From: an uncultured Clostridia bacterium | GTDB lineage: Bacteria > Bacillota > Clostridia > Oscillospirales > Ruminococcaceae | DNA: 52,649 nucleotides | Assembly (NCBI GenBank): GCA_947625125.1 | Contig: CANQNF010000019.1 | Coordinates: forward strand, 1 to 52,649 | Direction of reading: 5' to 3' | In this document: piece after piece, positions 41,585-52,649 of the stretch | Position numbering within the stretch: the stretch's first letter is position 1 | Layout of the letters: each line of letters opens with the position of its first letter | The notes under the pieces: generated by a model | Told to the model about the DNA's origin: nothing | Databases searched by the model: none | What the model saw: only the letters and a program-made list of their open reading frames with translations | Position numbers and translations under genes: made by a program

Positions 41585-42955
41585 ATGGACTCTTTTTATG
41601 AGCTTTTAGAGAGCGTCAAGCGGGCATGCCAGGCTGACCCGAGGGTGTCGGAAGTTGGTTATAACAAATGGATAAGAAACCTTGAGGGGGTAAAGCTTGA
41701 AAACGGAGTGGCGACGTTGGCCACTGCGAACGATTTTATGCGCCGAACTACCGCCGAAGCCTACGGCGAGACATTAAAGCGCGCCTTTGAGCAGGTCTTG
41801 GGCTTTCCGGTCGAGATAGAATTTGTGGTTGCGGGGCAGACCGATGAAAAAGACAAGGACCCGAACGGCTTTAACGAAATCGAGCAGAGAATGGCGGACC
41901 TTATTTCCGCACATCAGCGCTCCGACTACGACCTCACGTTTGAGAATTTTATAAAGGGCAAATCGAACGAGCTCGCCTACGCGTACTGCATAGCGGTCTC
42001 GGGAAAGAACGCGGCTGCCGCCGGCTCGGGAAGAACGGTGTTCAATCCCCTGTTCATATACGGCGATTCCGGCCTCGGAAAGACCCATCTTCTCAAAGCG
42101 ATAGAGCATGAAGTGAGAAAAAATCATCCCGAGTATAACGTCATCTACACGACCGGCGAAAGCTTCACAAACGAGCTCGTCAAGTCGGTCGCCGACAAGG
42201 ACACATACACGTTTCACGAAAAATACAGAAACGCCGACTATCTTTTAATGGACGACATACAGTTCATCGCCGGCAAGGAGATGACCCAGGAGGAATTCTT
42301 CCACACCTTTAACGAGCTCTACAATGCCGGTAAACAGATAGTAATAACTTCGGATATTTCTCCTAACCGTATAAAAAAATTGGAGGAGAGAATAAAGTCG
42401 AGGTTCGCATTGGGCGTTCAGGCCGACGTTCAGCCGCCTGATTTTGAGACAAGGCTCGCAATTGTTCAGAGAAAAGCCGAGCTTTTGGATCTGAATTTAC
42501 CCGACCCGGTGTCAAGGATAATCGCCGAAAAAATCAAAAACAACATCCGCCAGCTCGAGGGAGCGGTCAATAAAATAAAGGGCCTCACGATGTTCTCAAA
42601 CGAGAACCCCTCCATTTCGATGGCGCAAAGGGTAATAAAAGAGACCCTTATCGACGCACAGCCCGCCGAGATAACCGTCGACAGGATAATAAACGAAGTC
42701 GCGGTAGCTTTCGGAGTGCAGCCGGAGGAGCTTAGAAGCGCCACCCGAAGCGCCCAGATCTCCCTTGCAAGAAAGGTCGCCATCTACATAATCAGAGAGG
42801 TAAAGGGCATGAGCTTTACTTCGATAGGCGACGAATTCAAGCGCAACCACTCGACGATGACCATATCCTACAGCGATATTAAGGAGCAGATGAAGAAAAA
42901 CAGCGATCTGCGCGAATCGGTGGACGATATAATAAACGCTCTGCGCACGAATTAG
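41585..42955 (+). CDS. dnaA: Chromosomal replication initiator protein DnaA
   Basis: The AAA+ initiator that melts the origin. 456 residues, usual length. Domain I (about 1-85); short linker; AAA+ domain with Walker A GDSGLGKTH near residue 157, Walker B LLMDDIQF near 219 and sensor/arginine-finger segments; domain IV, the DNA-binding part. The signature helix reads IGDEFKRNHSTMTIS, with Asn421-His422-Ser423-Thr424 where most DnaA proteins have Asp-His-Thr-Thr (E. coli Asp433 region). This change fits the absence of standard DnaA boxes nearby. ATG 41585 follows AAGGACGG. Heptamer repeats begin at its stop codon. Confidence 0.97.
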   Translation: MDSFYELLESVKRACQADPRVSEVGYNKWIRNLEGVKLENGVATLATANDFMRRTTAEAYGETLKRAFEQVLGFPVEIEFVVAGQTDEKDKDPNGFNEIEQRMADLISAHQRSDYDLTFENFIKGKSNELAYAYCIAVSGKNAAAAGSGRTVFNPLFIYGDSGLGKTHLLKAIEHEVRKNHPEYNVIYTTGESFTNELVKSVADKDTYTFHEKYRNADYLLMDDIQFIAGKEMTQEEFFHTFNELYNAGKQIVITSDISPNRIKKLEERIKSRFALGVQADVQPPDFETRLAIVQRKAELLDLNLPDPVSRIIAEKIKNNIRQLEGAVNKIKGLTMFSNENPSISMAQRVIKETLIDAQPAEITVDRIINEVAVAFGVQPEELRSATRSAQISLARKVAIYIIREVKGMSFTSIGDEFKRNHSTMTISYSDIKEQMKKNSDLRESVDDIINALRTN

Positions 42956-42988
42956 AAGATAGAGATTAGATGAATAGAGGATAGAGCG
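42953..42988 (+). repeat. Heptamer repeat block starting at the dnaA stop codon
   Basis: TAGAAGATAGAGATTAGATG, then AATAGAGGATAGAG: units of AGAAGAT, AGAGATT, AGATGAAT, AGAGGAT. The first TAG is the dnaA stop codon. Confidence 0.75.
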
Positions 42989-43410
42989 CTCTGAGACGGC
43001 TTTATGTTTTCAACGGATTTTCGACAGTTTAAACATGGCGTTGAAACGCCGATTATACCGAAACTTAAGCGCGGTTTTCATCGGGTTTCAAAGAAAAATC
43101 TTTTAACATCCCATCGTTTTAAACGAAGCTTCAACATTAAACGCCGGATTTTCAAAGCTTTCAACCGTTGAAAAAGTTTTCGACATGCTTTAACAAATTT
43201 TCAGCGGCCGGGGATTCCCGGAAAAGCCCCTGTACAAGCATGCCGGGCGGGCGGTTTCAACTTTTCGTCAGCCTCTACTACTGATACTAAAATAATAGAT
43301 ATTATATACTGAAAAATCAGAAAAAAATCTCTTCTGCGCCGCAGTATTTAAACAGCGAAAACCACGCCGTATTTTTTGATCATCTGTAACGACCCGTAAG
43401 GAGGCAAATC
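42956..43410. other. oriC: Putative replication origin (dnaA-dnaN intergenic region) with variant DnaA boxes
   Basis: The gap between dnaA and dnaN is the usual origin place in Firmicutes. No TTATCCACA is visible on either strand. Instead there are repeated words close to TTTTCRACA: TTTTCAACG (43007), TTTTCGACA (43018 and 43177), TTTCAACG inverted (43039), CTTCAACAT (43129), the palindrome TTTCAACCGTTGAAA (43159-43173), TTTTCAGCG (43198), TTTCAACTT (43255). An AT-rich stretch (about 43281-43330) could be the unwinding region. Further related words occur upstream of dnaA (about 41115 and 41321). Confidence 0.75.
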
Positions 43411-44514
43411 ATGAAGATAATATGCAACAAGCAAAACATGTCCGACGCGCTGACAAACGTTTCCAAGGCAGCCGCCGACAAGTCGACCATCCCCGCCTTG
43501 GAGGGCGTGAAGATGAAGCTCAACAAAGACAGACTCTCGCTCACCGGGTATGACCTTGAAATCGGCATCAACACCACCGTTCCGGTAGTCTCCGAGGACG
43601 TCGGCGAGGCCGTAATTAAGGATGTAAAAAGCTTTACTTCGATGATAAAGAGCATGCCGACGGATGAAATCGAAATAGAATTTGACGACAACTTAGGCAT
43701 TCACATCAGCGGCGGGACTACTAATTACAGCATAACTGCGCTTTCCGCCGACGAATATCCCGCGATTCCCGATATGAACATCGGCGAAGAGATAGTCATG
43801 TCCCAGAGCGTCTTAAAAAGCTTGATAAACGAGACGGTCTTTGCGGTCGCGACGAACGACACAAAGCCTATATTCAAGGGCGAGCTGTTTGAAATCGAGG
43901 ACAATAAATTAAACGTCGTGGCGCTCGACAGCTTCCGGCTCGCAGTCAGGTCCGAGACGATAAAATGCTCGGAAAGCTATAAATTCGTCGTGCCGTCGAA
44001 AACGCTGACAGAAGTTTCCAAGCTTTTAAAGGACGAGGACGATCTTACCGTGAGCATTCGCGTAACCAAAAAGCAGGTCGTTTTCAGCTTCTCGGACTAC
44101 ACCGTTTTCTCCCGGCTTTTGGAGGGCGAGTTCCACAACTACCGCGGCTCCATCCCGAAAACGAGCGTGACGGAAGTAATAATTGACCGCAGAGAGCTTA
44201 TAGACTGCCTTGAAAGGGCGTCTTTAATGGTGAGCGAGAGGGTAAAAAGCCCGGTCAGATGCACCTTTGACGGAGGAGCTGTAAAAATCATCTGCTCGAC
44301 GCCTATGGGTAAATTTGAGGATGAAAACCCCGCCGAAGTCACCGGCCCGAAAATAGAAATAGGGTTCAACTGCCGGTACTTCCTCGACCCGTTAAAGGTC
44401 ATCTCGGACGACAAGATAAAGCTTATGATGAACGGCGGAAACCTGCCGATGAAGATAGTCCCCTGCGACGGTGAAGAATATACCTATCTTGTCCTGCCGG
44501 TAAGGCTCAAGTAA
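43411..44514 (+). CDS. dnaN: DNA polymerase III subunit beta (sliding clamp)
   Basis: The ring-shaped clamp that holds DNA polymerase on the template. 367 residues in three similar domains of about 120 residues, as usual. It starts MKIICNKQNMSDALTNVSKA and ends YLVLPVRLK, close to the conserved C-terminal MPxRL pattern. ATG 43411 follows AAGGAGG. It comes directly after the origin region. A sequence similar to a Noc site lies nine bases after the stop codon. Confidence 0.97.
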   Translation: MKIICNKQNMSDALTNVSKAAADKSTIPALEGVKMKLNKDRLSLTGYDLEIGINTTVPVVSEDVGEAVIKDVKSFTSMIKSMPTDEIEIEFDDNLGIHISGGTTNYSITALSADEYPAIPDMNIGEEIVMSQSVLKSLINETVFAVATNDTKPIFKGELFEIEDNKLNVVALDSFRLAVRSETIKCSESYKFVVPSKTLTEVSKLLKDEDDLTVSIRVTKKQVVFSFSDYTVFSRLLEGEFHNYRGSIPKTSVTEVIIDRRELIDCLERASLMVSERVKSPVRCTFDGGAVKIICSTPMGKFEDENPAEVTGPKIEIGFNCRYFLDPLKVISDDKIKLMMNGGNLPMKIVPCDGEEYTYLVLPVRLK

Positions 44515-44522
44515 ACCCGGCC

Positions 44523-44533
44523 TTCCCGGGAAA
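44523..44533. promoter_or_regulatory. Candidate Noc-site core after dnaN
   Basis: TTCCCGGGAAA, eleven bases identical to the centre of the known Noc site; the outer bases do not match. Confidence 0.3.
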
Positions 44534-44734
44534 AGGTATTCGCTCGCCCCGACCCCCGAAAAAGCATGAAGCCCCTGCGGCTCGCTCATGCTATCATAAT
44601 AACCCCCACCCCCGTACCCCCTCCCCCAAGGGGGAGGGGGGCCTGCGAGGGTCTACGGCTTGCGATGAGCCCGGTTTTGGGGGGGAGGGGGGACTTTAAA
44701 ATAGCATGAGCCGCGAAGCGGGGAATACCTTTTA
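44531..44734. repeat. Arm repeat D, paired left and right arms (dnaN-yaaA gap)
   Basis: Left arm AAAAGGTATTCGC (44531) with a longer terminal hairpin, then CTCATGCTAT and a CCCCCACCCCC block; right arm ..GGGGGAGGGG, TTTAAAATAGCATGAG, hairpin CCGC/GCGG, GGAATACCTTTT (to 44734). No terminator core lies between them; the spacer contains AGCCCGG, as in unit A3 and the 31727-31877 unit. This accounts for the 320-base gap. Confidence 0.82.
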
Positions 44735-44837
44735 CCCCCGAAAGGCGGCTGCGGGCTGAAAGGGAGAGGGCGGATATGATAGTTTTATCATTTATCCCGA
44801 GGATAGATCCCCCGCAGTTTCCGAAAGGAGCATTTTA

Positions 44838-45059
44838 ATGCCGAAACATGAGGAAATAAAGATAACCGGCGAGTATATAAAGCTCGACTCGCTTTTGAAA
44901 TTTGCAGGCATAACCGACACCGGCGGCGTGGCCAAAGAGGTAGTGCAGGCCGGAAGAATTCGGGTAAACGGCGAGGTGTGCCTTATGAGGGGCAAAAAAA
45001 TAAGGCCGGGAGACGTCGTATCCGTAGATGAGCTTGATTTGGAACTGAGCGTTAAATGA
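44838..45059 (+). CDS. yaaA: S4-domain RNA-binding protein YaaA
   Basis: A 73-residue protein consisting of an S4 RNA-binding fold: [16 protein letters not shown], then [21 protein letters not shown]. In Bacillus the equivalent gene lies between dnaN and recF, as here, and its product is linked to ribosome assembly. The stop codon overlaps the recF start (ATGA), indicating translational coupling. ATG 44838 follows AAAGGAG. Confidence 0.93.
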   Translation: MPKHEEIKITGEYIKLDSLLKFAGITDTGGVAKEVVQAGRIRVNGEVCLMRGKKIRPGDVVSVDELDLELSVK

Positions 45060-46198
45060 TAATCACCGGATTTTGTGCGGACGGCTTCAAAAACCTTAAA
45101 AACGCAGCGATAGAGCCATCCCCAAACGTCAACGTCATATACGGCGAAAACGCCCAGGGAAAGACAAATTTAATAGAAGCGATATGGATACTGTCGGGCG
45201 CCAAGAGTTTTCGGGGCAGCAAAGAGCGGGACATGATATGCTTTTCCGAAGATTTTGCAAGGCTTGAGCTGAAACTTACGGACAGCGAGCGCGAGCAGGA
45301 GATAAACTGCATACTTTCAAGAAACCCGAGGGAGAGAAAAATATATCTCAACGGCGTGAAGCAGTCCTATCTGACGTCGCTTTTCGGCGCTCTCAAGTGC
45401 GTGGTGTTCACACCGGAAGACCTGGAACTCTCAAAGGGCTCGCCCGACATAAGGCGGGATTTTATCGACCTCTGCATTTCACAGATAAAGCCGAGGTATG
45501 CAAAGACCGCGGCGAAATATGAAAAGGTGCTTACACAAAGAAACGCCCTTTTGAAAAATATTTCCCTCGGCTTTTCGCAGGATCATGACCTCGACGTATG
45601 GGACGACCAGCTTGCACGGCTTGGGGCGTATATCTCGGTAATGAAAAATCAGTATTCAAAAAAGCTCTGCCAATTCTCAAAAAAACTCTATTCGGAAATT
45701 TCCGGCGGCAGGGAAAATCTGGAACTTCGATATATTTCGACAATTTTCGACAGTCTTGAGCAAAGAAACGACTGGCAGACCGGGCTGTATTCCGAGTACC
45801 TTGAAAGGCTTAAATCTTCAAGGGCGGACGACATAAAATTCGGCTACACCTCCTTGGGAGTCCACCGCGACGACTTGGGCGTATACATCGACGGGAGCAT
45901 TGCGAGAGATTTCGGCTCTCAGGGTCAGAACCGGTCGGCGGCGCTTTCGATGAAGCTTTCACAGGCGTATATACTCTTTGAAGAGACCGGGGAGATGCCG
46001 GTGATACTTCTTGACGACGTGCTCTCGGAGCTCGACAAATCCCGGCGGGAGTTCATAATTTCAAAGCTTAAGGACATGCAGATATTCATCACCTGCTGCG
46101 AACCGATAAGAAAACTTCGGGGCAAAAAATTCCTGATGGAAGCGGGAAAAATTTCCGAGAAAGTTTCAACAAAAAAGAAAAAGGCCGTTGAAAAATGA
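45056..46198 (+). CDS. recF: DNA replication and repair protein RecF
   Basis: An SMC-like ATPase that loads RecA at gaps. 380 residues, usual length. Walker [10 protein letters not shown] at about residue 29; ABC signature segment [16 protein letters not shown] near 285; Walker [13 protein letters not shown] near 310. It overlaps yaaA by four bases at the start and the following membrane protein gene by four at the end, so all are cotranslated. The C-terminal Lys-rich tail (STKKKKA) is a small extra. Confidence 0.96.
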   Translation: MIITGFCADGFKNLKNAAIEPSPNVNVIYGENAQGKTNLIEAIWILSGAKSFRGSKERDMICFSEDFARLELKLTDSEREQEINCILSRNPRERKIYLNGVKQSYLTSLFGALKCVVFTPEDLELSKGSPDIRRDFIDLCISQIKPRYAKTAAKYEKVLTQRNALLKNISLGFSQDHDLDVWDDQLARLGAYISVMKNQYSKKLCQFSKKLYSEISGGRENLELRYISTIFDSLEQRNDWQTGLYSEYLERLKSSRADDIKFGYTSLGVHRDDLGVYIDGSIARDFGSQGQNRSAALSMKLSQAYILFEETGEMPVILLDDVLSELDKSRREFIISKLKDMQIFITCCEPIRKLRGKKFLMEAGKISEKVSTKKKKAVEK

Positions 46199-46554
46199 AG
46201 AAAATATATGATTTTGTGAAAAACAATTTTTCATATGTATTTTTGGCGGCAGCCCTGCTCGCCCTGGTTTTTGCGGCGGTAACGGCGCTTCCGAAAATAC
46301 TCGACCCGAAGTTTTTGGGAGAGCAGGCCGCGAACTTTATAATGCCGGTTCTCGGGACTGCGGCCTCATGCTTTATATTTTTTAAAATCATCCCGAACAA
46401 AAAATTTTTAGCCGGAGCAATGCTGTTCTTCGGCGCGGTGATGGCGCTTTACATGATACTTAATTTAATTACATTTCATTTTTCGGGGACGCTTGCGGCG
46501 GCGCCGGTCTGCACAGCGATATTTCTTATGACGGGCGTTAAATGCATGGAGTGA
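46195..46554 (+). CDS. Membrane protein of unknown function between recF and remB
   Basis: A 119-residue protein with four predicted membrane helices (about 13-33, 45-65, 71-91, 95-113) and short loops. I do not recognise the family. ATG 46195 overlaps the recF stop codon, so it is certainly read from the same transcript. Its location inside the recF-remB-gyrB block is unusual. Confidence 0.7.
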   Translation: MKKIYDFVKNNFSYVFLAAALLALVFAAVTALPKILDPKFLGEQAANFIMPVLGTAASCFIFFKIIPNKKFLAGAMLFFGAVMALYMILNLITFHFSGTLAAAPVCTAIFLMTGVKCME

Positions 46555-46557
46555 GAT

Positions 46558-46851
46558 ATGTTTATACACTTGGGAAGCGGCGTTACGGTGAAAAGCCGGG
46601 ACGTGATAGCGATAATGGACATCGAAAAAGCCTCGACCTCAAAGGACACGAGGGAGTATCTTGCAAAAGCGGGAAAGCATAAGCCGGTTATAAGCTTAAC
46701 AAGCGACTTGCCGAAAAGCTTTGTCGTGACCCTTGACGACGAGCTGACGGAGAGGGTATACATCTGCGGAATATCGGCGGAGACCCTTAAAAAGCGGGCT
46801 TTAAAGAATTTCGGCTGCGAGAGGTATTTTACTAAGTTAAATTTTAAATAA
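46558..46851 (+). CDS. remB: Extracellular matrix regulator RemB (DUF370)
   Basis: A 97-residue protein. The MFIHLGSGVTVKSRDVIAIMD start is typical of the RemA/RemB (DUF370) family; RemA is a DNA-binding activator of matrix genes in Bacillus, and remB lies between recF and gyrB there too. The start lies three bases after the previous stop. The last 40 residues are basic and end YFTKLNFK. Confidence 0.9.
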   Translation: MFIHLGSGVTVKSRDVIAIMDIEKASTSKDTREYLAKAGKHKPVISLTSDLPKSFVVTLDDELTERVYICGISAETLKKRALKNFGCERYFTKLNFK

Positions 46852-46864
46852 TTATACAGAATAA

Positions 46865-48832
<1,968 letters not shown>

Positions 48833-48942
48833 TTTCGCATATCGGATACGGGCAGGGGCGCGAAAAAAAGCGCTGTAATGCATAAGTCAAGGATGAAACG
48901 ACGGGCACTCGCCCTGAGCCCGAGCTGATATATACCGAGGGC

Positions 48943-49023
48943 GCAGCCCGGCCCGCAGGCTTTTGGCCTGCGGGCGGCCGCCGATAGGCGGCAGGTCCGG
49001 CCGGAGGCCGGGCCCCGGGCTGC
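48943..49023. repeat. GC-rich three-hairpin element, copy 8 (gyrB-gyrA operon)
   Basis: Closing stem GCAGCCCGG (48943-48951) with CCGGGCTGC (49015-49023). Inside: CCCGCAGGC/GCCTGCGGG (48952-48974), a GCCGCC/GGCGGC hairpin (48976-48994, loop GATA) and CCGGCC/GGCCGG (48998-49012). It lies between gyrB and the YcxB-like gene. Confidence 0.87.
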
Positions 49024-49113
49024 GGCCGGGGTAAAAGACAGCGCAAAGCCCCGTAAAAAGCCGGCGCAAAGCAGTAAGCCTTCGGCGGGATACCATGGAA
49101 AAAGGATGAAAAA

Positions 49114-49683
49114 ATGGAAAATCTGAAGATAAGCTATCAAATCTCCCCGGAGGAATACCTCGAGGGGTACGACATATTCTACCGCAAGAAAAAGAGAAAA
49201 TTTACATTCATAAAGGCCGGGCTTTTCGCCATTGCGCTGCTATTATTTATACAGCAAGTATATATCGACCCGTATTATACTATCGGTTGGATATGCATAG
49301 CCGTCTGCGCGGGCGCTATAGCTGCAATTTTCGGCACCCCGAAGATAGAAAGGCGAAACTATGAGCAGGCGATAAAGGCGCTCACTGCCGACACATATGA
49401 ACTAAACGTCACCAAGGAGAGCCTCACCGTTTCGACGGTGCTCCCCGACGACAGCGAGTATCTGGAGGAGGACGAAAAAGGAAGCCTTAAGCCTCATCCC
49501 GAGATACCGCCGACGGTGATGGATTTAACCGATAAGAGCTTTAAGGCATACGAATCGGAGGGGGTCATCTGCGCAATGGACAGAGAATTAAGCATGACCG
49601 TTCCGAAATCGAAGCTTTCAAAATACGACTTGGAGGCCCTGCGGGAGCTTTTAAAGCCGGAGGAGATCGTTTTAAAAAAATAA
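49114..49683 (+). CDS. YcxB-like membrane protein between gyrB and gyrA
   Basis: A 189-residue protein. Two membrane helices (about 33-50 and 58-76) follow a short soluble N-terminus (ISYQISPEEYLEGYDIFYRKKKRK). The C-terminal half is a soluble domain of strands ending VPKSKLSKYDLEALRELLK, which resembles the YcxB-like domain (unknown function). ATG 49114 follows AAAGGATG. It starts 90 bases after a repeat element and ends 19 bases before gyrA, so it is probably cotranscribed with the gyrase genes. Confidence 0.65.
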   Translation: MENLKISYQISPEEYLEGYDIFYRKKKRKFTFIKAGLFAIALLLFIQQVYIDPYYTIGWICIAVCAGAIAAIFGTPKIERRNYEQAIKALTADTYELNVTKESLTVSTVLPDDSEYLEEDEKGSLKPHPEIPPTVMDLTDKSFKAYESEGVICAMDRELSMTVPKSKLSKYDLEALRELLKPEEIVLKK

Positions 49684-49702
49684 AATAGGAGTTGAATAGA
49701 TT

Positions 49703-52264
49703 TTGTTCGCAGAAGACAAAAAAGTAACGCTTAAAGAAATAAACGACGAGATGCGCCAGAGCTTTTTGGCATATTCCATGTCGGTCATCATCCAGCGCGC
49801 GCTTCCCGACGTGCGCGACGGCTTAAAGCCCGTGCACAGAAGAATTTTATACACGATGTACGAGGACGGCCTGACCCCGGATAAAAAATACTTAAAGTGC
49901 GCGACCACCGTCGGCGACACCCTGGGACGCTATCACCCCCACGGCGACGCTTCGGTCTATGACGCGATGGTAAGGCTTGCGCAGAAATTCTCGATGAGAT
50001 ATCCCCTTGTCGACGGCCACGGAAACTTCGGCTCAATCGACGGCGACCCGCCGGCAGCGTACAGGTACACCGAGTCGAAGATGGCAAAGATGGCGATGAA
50101 CATGCTCACCGACATCGACAAAGAAACCGTCGACTGGATGCCGAACTACGACGACAGATTGCAGGAGCCGGTGGTCCTGCCCTCAAGATACCCGAATATT
50201 TTAGTCAACGGTTCTGTCGGCATCGCGGTCGGCATGGCGACGAATATCCCCCCGCATAACCTGGGAGAAGTAATAGACGGGCTTAAGCTTGTAGCCCGCA
50301 ATCCCGACTGCACCTTGGACGAGCTGATGGAGCATATCAAAGGCCCGGACTTCCCGACCGGCGGCATCATCATGGGCAGAGCGGGCATAAGGGCGGCATA
50401 TGCCACCGGGCGCGCAAAGCTGATACTTCGCTCTAAGACGAATATCGAGGAGGTAAACGGCCGCACCTCCATCATCGTCACCGAAATTCCCTACATGGTG
50501 AACAAGGCGAGGCTTCTTGAGTCCATCGCCCAGCTTGTCAAGGACAAGAGAGTCGACGGGATACATACTTTAAGAGACGAATCCGACCGCTCCGGTATGA
50601 GGATCGTCATTGAGCTTAAAAAAGAGGCCAACCCGCAGATAGTTTTAAACAAGCTTTTCAGCTTCACGCAGCTTCAGGACACCGTCGGCGTTATCATGCT
50701 CGCGCTTGTGAACGGCGTGCCGAAAGTTCTGAGCCTGAAAGAAATTCTTGAAGAATACCTTAAATTCCAGGAAGAAGTCATCATTCGCAGGACAAAATTC
50801 GACCTTAAAAAGGCCAGGGAACGCGAGCACATCCTACAGGGTCTTGTCATTGCGCTCGATTACATCGACGAAGTTATAAGGATAATCCGTGCGAGCGCAG
50901 GCCCCGCAGAAGCCAAGGCCGCTCTTATCGAGAGGTTCGGCATCACCGAGGTGCAGGCCGAATATATCGCGAACATGAGACTTATTCAGCTGTCCGGCCT
51001 CGAGCGCCAGAAGATCTATGACGAATTAAAACAGCTTGAAGAAAAAATCGCCGATTTAGAGGATATTTTGGCGCATGAGCAGAGAATTATCGACATCATA
51101 ATCTCGGAAAGCGAGGAGATAGCCCGCAAATTCTCCGACGAGAGAAGAACCGAGATACAGACGATTTCCGGCGAGGTGGATATCGAGGACCTCATTCCCG
51201 AGGACACCAACGTCATAGCCCTGACGAATAACGGCTACATAAAGAGGACCAGTTCCTCCGAGTACACCGTCCAGAAGAGAGGCGGCAAGGGCGTTTCGGG
51301 CATGAAACAGCGGGAAGAGGACTTCGTGGCCTCTATGCACATATGCTCGACCCACGACAACGTCCTGTTCGTCACCGACCGCGGGGTCATGTATAAACTG
51401 AAATGCTTTGAGCTTCCCGAGGGCGGCAAGGCCTCAAGGGGCACGAACGTCATAAATCTCCTGCCGCTTCAGCAGGGCGAAAAGGTCGCGGAAATCCTCT
51501 ACTGCCGAGATTTTGACGAGGACAAATATGTCACGATGGTGACAAGGGACGGAAAAATCAAGCGCACGAAGCTTGAGCAATACCGAAACGTCCGCAAAAA
51601 CGGACTCATTGCCATCGGCCTCGACGAGGGCGACGAGATAAGGGGCGCTATAATGACCACCGGTTCGGACGAACTTTTGGTGGCGACTCGCCTCGGCAGG
51701 ATAATAAGATTCAATGAAGAAAAGCTTCGCACGATGAGCCGTTCCGCACACGGCGTCCGTGCCATAAAACTTCGCGGCGGCGACGAGGTCGTCTCGATGG
51801 AGGTCGTGAGAGAGGGGGCGGACGTCCTCACCGTGACCGACAAGGGATACGGCAGAAGAGTGCGGATAGACCAGTACCGCGAGCAAAACCGCGGGGGCCT
51901 GGGAATCCTGAACTATAAAACAGGCGGAGCCAAGGGCGACGTCTGCGGGGTCAAGGTCGTGATGGACGACGAGGACGTCATATTGATCTCAAACGACGGA
52001 GTTATTATCAGAGTGCGCGCCTGCGACATTTCGGTGATGGGGAGATATTCCGGCGGCGTGACGATAATGCGGACAAAAGGCTACGACGACAGGCGGGTAG
52101 CCGCGTTCACGATAGCCGAGCACGACGAGAACGCCGAGACCGAGGAGGTCGAGCAGCTCTCGGAGGAGGAGCTTCGGGCGATAGCCGAGGCCGAGGCCAA
52201 GGAGGAAGCGAACGAGGTCGACGAGGACGAGGGGGGAGCAGAAGAAGAGGGGGGAGAGGAATAA
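49703..52264 (+). CDS. gyrA: DNA gyrase subunit A
   Basis: DNA-cleaving and wrapping subunit of gyrase. 853 residues. The winged-helix region holds the catalytic Tyr122 (AAYRYTE), then the long coiled coil, then a six-bladed C-terminal DNA-wrapping domain with the GyrA box QKRGGKG. Numbering here matches E. coli; at the quinolone-contact region the sequence is Asp82-Ala83-Ser84-Val-Tyr-Asp87, so position 83 is Ala instead of the common Ser. The protein ends with about 45 acidic residues. The start is TTG 49703, with TAGGAG (49686-49691) upstream. It ends at a terminator that belongs to the repeated core family. Confidence 0.98.
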   Translation: MFAEDKKVTLKEINDEMRQSFLAYSMSVIIQRALPDVRDGLKPVHRRILYTMYEDGLTPDKKYLKCATTVGDTLGRYHPHGDASVYDAMVRLAQKFSMRYPLVDGHGNFGSIDGDPPAAYRYTESKMAKMAMNMLTDIDKETVDWMPNYDDRLQEPVVLPSRYPNILVNGSVGIAVGMATNIPPHNLGEVIDGLKLVARNPDCTLDELMEHIKGPDFPTGGIIMGRAGIRAAYATGRAKLILRSKTNIEEVNGRTSIIVTEIPYMVNKARLLESIAQLVKDKRVDGIHTLRDESDRSGMRIVIELKKEANPQIVLNKLFSFTQLQDTVGVIMLALVNGVPKVLSLKEILEEYLKFQEEVIIRRTKFDLKKAREREHILQGLVIALDYIDEVIRIIRASAGPAEAKAALIERFGITEVQAEYIANMRLIQLSGLERQKIYDELKQLEEKIADLEDILAHEQRIIDIIISESEEIARKFSDERRTEIQTISGEVDIEDLIPEDTNVIALTNNGYIKRTSSSEYTVQKRGGKGVSGMKQREEDFVASMHICSTHDNVLFVTDRGVMYKLKCFELPEGGKASRGTNVINLLPLQQGEKVAEILYCRDFDEDKYVTMVTRDGKIKRTKLEQYRNVRKNGLIAIGLDEGDEIRGAIMTTGSDELLVATRLGRIIRFNEEKLRTMSRSAHGVRAIKLRGGDEVVSMEVVREGADVLTVTDKGYGRRVRIDQYREQNRGGLGILNYKTGGAKGDVCGVKVVMDDEDVILISNDGVIIRVRACDISVMGRYSGGVTIMRTKGYDDRRVAAFTIAEHDENAETEEVEQLSEEELRAIAEAEAKEEANEVDEDEGGAEEEGGEE

Positions 52265-52298
52265 AAGGGGCCGGGGCTGCGCCTTGAATTTGACTTGA

Positions 52299-52338
52299 TT
52301 AAATCCCCATCGAATTCAAAAGGATTTGGTGGGGATTA
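52299..52338 (+). terminator. Terminator after gyrA, of the repeated core-hairpin type
   Basis: TTAAATCCCCATC on the left, GGTGGGGATTAA on the right, near-identical to cores at 32071-32112 and 32785-32824. Confidence 0.8.
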
Positions 52339-52420
52339 ACTTTTCTCTCCTGCGTCGCCCAAATAAAAGGGATTCGCTCGTAATATAAAATTAAAAGCCC
52401 GCCCTCAGCCGCCCACACGG

Positions 52421-52562
52421 AAAAAGGTATTCGCCACTGGCGTGGCGAATGCTATTTTAAGTTACCACCCCCTGACCCCCTCCTCAAGGAGGGGGAACCG
52501 GCGCACGCACTTAGGTAGGAAAGCCCGCATTAGTTTCCGGATGGAAACTGATGCGGACTTTA
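52421..52562. repeat. Arm/core repeat E at the window end
   Basis: Left arm AAAAAGGTATTC, hairpin GCCAC/GTGGC (52433-52446), GAATGCTATTTTAAG, CCCCCTGACCCCC block, then core AAAGCCCGCATTAG..CTGATGCGGACTTT (52520-52562), the same core sequence type as 31907-31949. No gene is seen from here to 52649. Confidence 0.82.
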
Positions 52563-52649
52563 ATGTACCCTCCGATAAGGTACAATATCTTTCGCAAAAA
52601 GAAAAAGGACAAAAATATAGACATGTCCCCGCACTTCTGGTAGAATGAA

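Noticed and set aside
43159-43173. TTTCAACCGTTGAAA as a terminator
   Set aside because: It has no T-run and fits the series of DnaA-box-like words better.

Overview
The window spans the chromosomal replication origin of a fibre-degrading anaerobic Firmicute, most likely a clostridium of the Oscillospiraceae/Ruminococcaceae type. This rests on the gene order around the origin: rpmH-rnpA-yidD-yidC-jag-mnmE-mnmG-rsmG on the minus strand on one side, and dnaA-dnaN-yaaA-recF-remB-gyrB-gyrA on the plus strand on the other. Consistent signs are an alanine T-box, SpoIIIJ/Jag-type genes, a Noc protein, strong sigma-A promoters and a xylan/cellobiose enzyme set.

Layout. 0.1-6.7 kb: a glycosyltransferase, two divergent paralogous solute-binding lipoproteins with no permease beside them, and a membrane-anchored GH30 hydrolase. 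6.7-13.1 kb: T-box/alaS, hinT, a phosphoribosyltransferase and convergent recG. 13.3-16.1 kb: a DUF378 protein and a GH94 cellobiose phosphorylase. 16.2-23.4 kb (minus): one run of CotH kinase, DegV, an acyltransferase, a VTC polyphosphate polymerase, DUF4956 and two small membrane proteins. 23.7-27.2 kb (minus): intracellular GH10 xylanase, serS, a GNAT acetyltransferase. 27.3-31.3 kb: parB and parA (minus) and noc (plus), with parS sites. 31.5-33.1 kb: a gene-free tandem repeat array. 33.1-40.9 kb (minus): rsmG to rpmH. 40.9-43.4 kb: dnaA and the origin. 43.4-52.3 kb: dnaN to gyrA.

Three repeat systems not explained by genes fill the intergenic space. (1) Eight GC-rich elements share one architecture: a closing stem around an AGCCC/GGGCT core that encloses three hairpins. 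Their sequences differ but the pairing is kept. They lie between genes and even inside operons (alaS-hinT, parA-parB, jag-mnmE, gyrB-gyrA). (2) Arm elements of about 75 bp end in GAATACC, carry a small covarying hairpin, and are linked to exchangeable terminator-like core hairpins. They form a seven-unit array with a period of about 165 bp between noc and rsmG, and further copies near parA, mnmG, dnaN and gyrA. (3) Degenerate heptamer repeats of the form AGANNNN sit at gene ends, including the last codons of parB and the stop codon of dnaA.

The origin itself is unusual. I see no canonical TTATCCACA DnaA box. The dnaA-dnaN gap instead carries many TTTTCRACA-like words, and DnaA has Asn-His-Ser-Thr where the usual DNA-reading motif is Asp-His-Thr-Thr. 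The dnaA leader holds three consecutive terminator-like hairpins. Four identical parS sites surround parA/parB/noc. ParB and Noc carry the distinct specificity residues known for the two families, and noc is inverted relative to the usual order.
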